DNA of 64,000 nt from Jaenimonas drosophilae (taxonomy: Eukaryota; Euglenozoa; Kinetoplastea; Trypanosomatida; Trypanosomatidae): contig JASAON010001653.1 of the NCBI GenBank assembly GCA_030849065.1, forward strand, positions 1 through 64,000, read 5' to 3'. The position numbers were made by a program, and so were the translations under genes. Shown piece after piece: positions 63,510 to 64,000 of this stretch (position 1 is the stretch's first letter; the number at the start of each line of letters is the position of its first letter). The notes beneath the pieces were generated by a model. That model had not been told where the DNA came from, did not search any database, and saw only the letters and a program-made list of their open reading frames with translations.

Positions 63510-64000
63510 AGTGAGACCCAACTAGCTAATGATTGATGGGCAATGAATGCCCTCACACACACACACATTCAAGTATGCTCTTCCTTCTAGAGTGCTGCAC
63601 GCGGCATCATGATGAGTGCAACTGCTACTTAACCTGTTCCCACCACACACCTCTCTCTTCCTCATCTTCATCTTCCTTCGCTTAGGGACTTGGCCTCTTG
63701 TGGCCAACTCGTCAATTCACTCCCTCCCTCAACCCCTAACCCACCCATTCTATAGGAGCACGTGTGTGCGTCTCTGTGGCTCTTCACTTCAGTGGTTTCG
63801 CTTGCTTATATTTTCTACAGTGTGGATTGAGCACCGTCGTGTGAGTGGCACACAGAGACACGCCGGATTATACGACGACGAGGAAGAGAGCAAGAGTGAG
63901 TGGAGTATAAGTACCCCAACCCCGCGACCCGGACTCTAACAAGGAAGACGAGATTCAACAAGCCGAGCATATATTCGTATATTTTTCTTGTGTTTTTGAA
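63510..64000. other. terminal intergenic region, 491 bp
   Basis: 3' UTR of the last gene and start of the next spacer. Pyrimidine-rich stretches at 63640-63680 and 63718-63750 look like acceptor zones, so the next gene probably starts beyond the window. No ATG-led frame here is convincing. Confidence 0.5.

Noticed and set aside
1..64000. CRISPR arrays, transposons, retroelements, bacterial-type operons
   Set aside because: No regularly spaced repeats, transposase or reverse-transcriptase motifs or Shine-Dalgarno-spaced operons were seen; the only long exact repeat is the cytochrome c pair.

Overview
The window comes from the nuclear genome of a kinetoplastid, most likely a trypanosomatid. 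Every credible gene is on the + strand in one head-to-tail array. No gene needs an intron. Genes are separated by pyrimidine-rich stretches ending in AG, as expected for spliced-leader trans-splicing of a polycistronic transcript. The decisive marker is two cytochrome c genes whose haem site is AAQCH, with one cysteine instead of CxxCH, a hallmark of Euglenozoa. I cannot name the genus.

Layout. 1-12.4 kb: the tail of an unidentified gene, a 610-aa coiled-coil protein, an axonemal nexin-dynein subunit (DRC10/IQCD-like), TRAPPC3/Bet3, the rRNA methyltransferase EMG1, a divergent OTU-domain protein, the ciliary GTPase ARL6/BBS3 and a NAA38-like Sm-fold protein. 13.7-21.6 kb: a FAAH2-like amidase and the largest subunit of RNA polymerase I. 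22-31.5 kb: a 2819-aa protein with a presequence-like start and a short MGC-acylated protein. 31.5-41 kb: a long gene-poor spacer, two identical cytochrome c genes, an unknown 564-aa protein, a diacylglycerol kinase-like enzyme and a 78-aa single-span membrane protein. 41-64 kb: two large MGC-acylated paralogues flanking a 1830-aa probable cytoskeletal protein and an LSm2-like protein, then a 1747-aa probable mitochondrial protein.

Neighbouring genes do not share a pathway, which is normal for trypanosomatid arrays. Themes do recur: flagellum or cilium (DRC10, ARL6, perhaps the 1830-aa protein), mitochondrion (cytochrome c, two giant proteins, perhaps the 78-aa protein), RNA metabolism (EMG1, Pol I, LSm2), and cytosolic proteins anchored to membranes through an N-terminal MGC.

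The least ordinary content is (i) the paralogous pair at 41.1-45.8 and 53.3-57.9 kb, whose shared core resembles a stonustoxin-type MACPF/CDC fold behind an acylation signal; (ii) an OTU domain split by about 240 residues with the expected catalytic His replaced by Gln; and (iii) two cytochrome c copies identical base for base over the CDS but unrelated immediately outside it.
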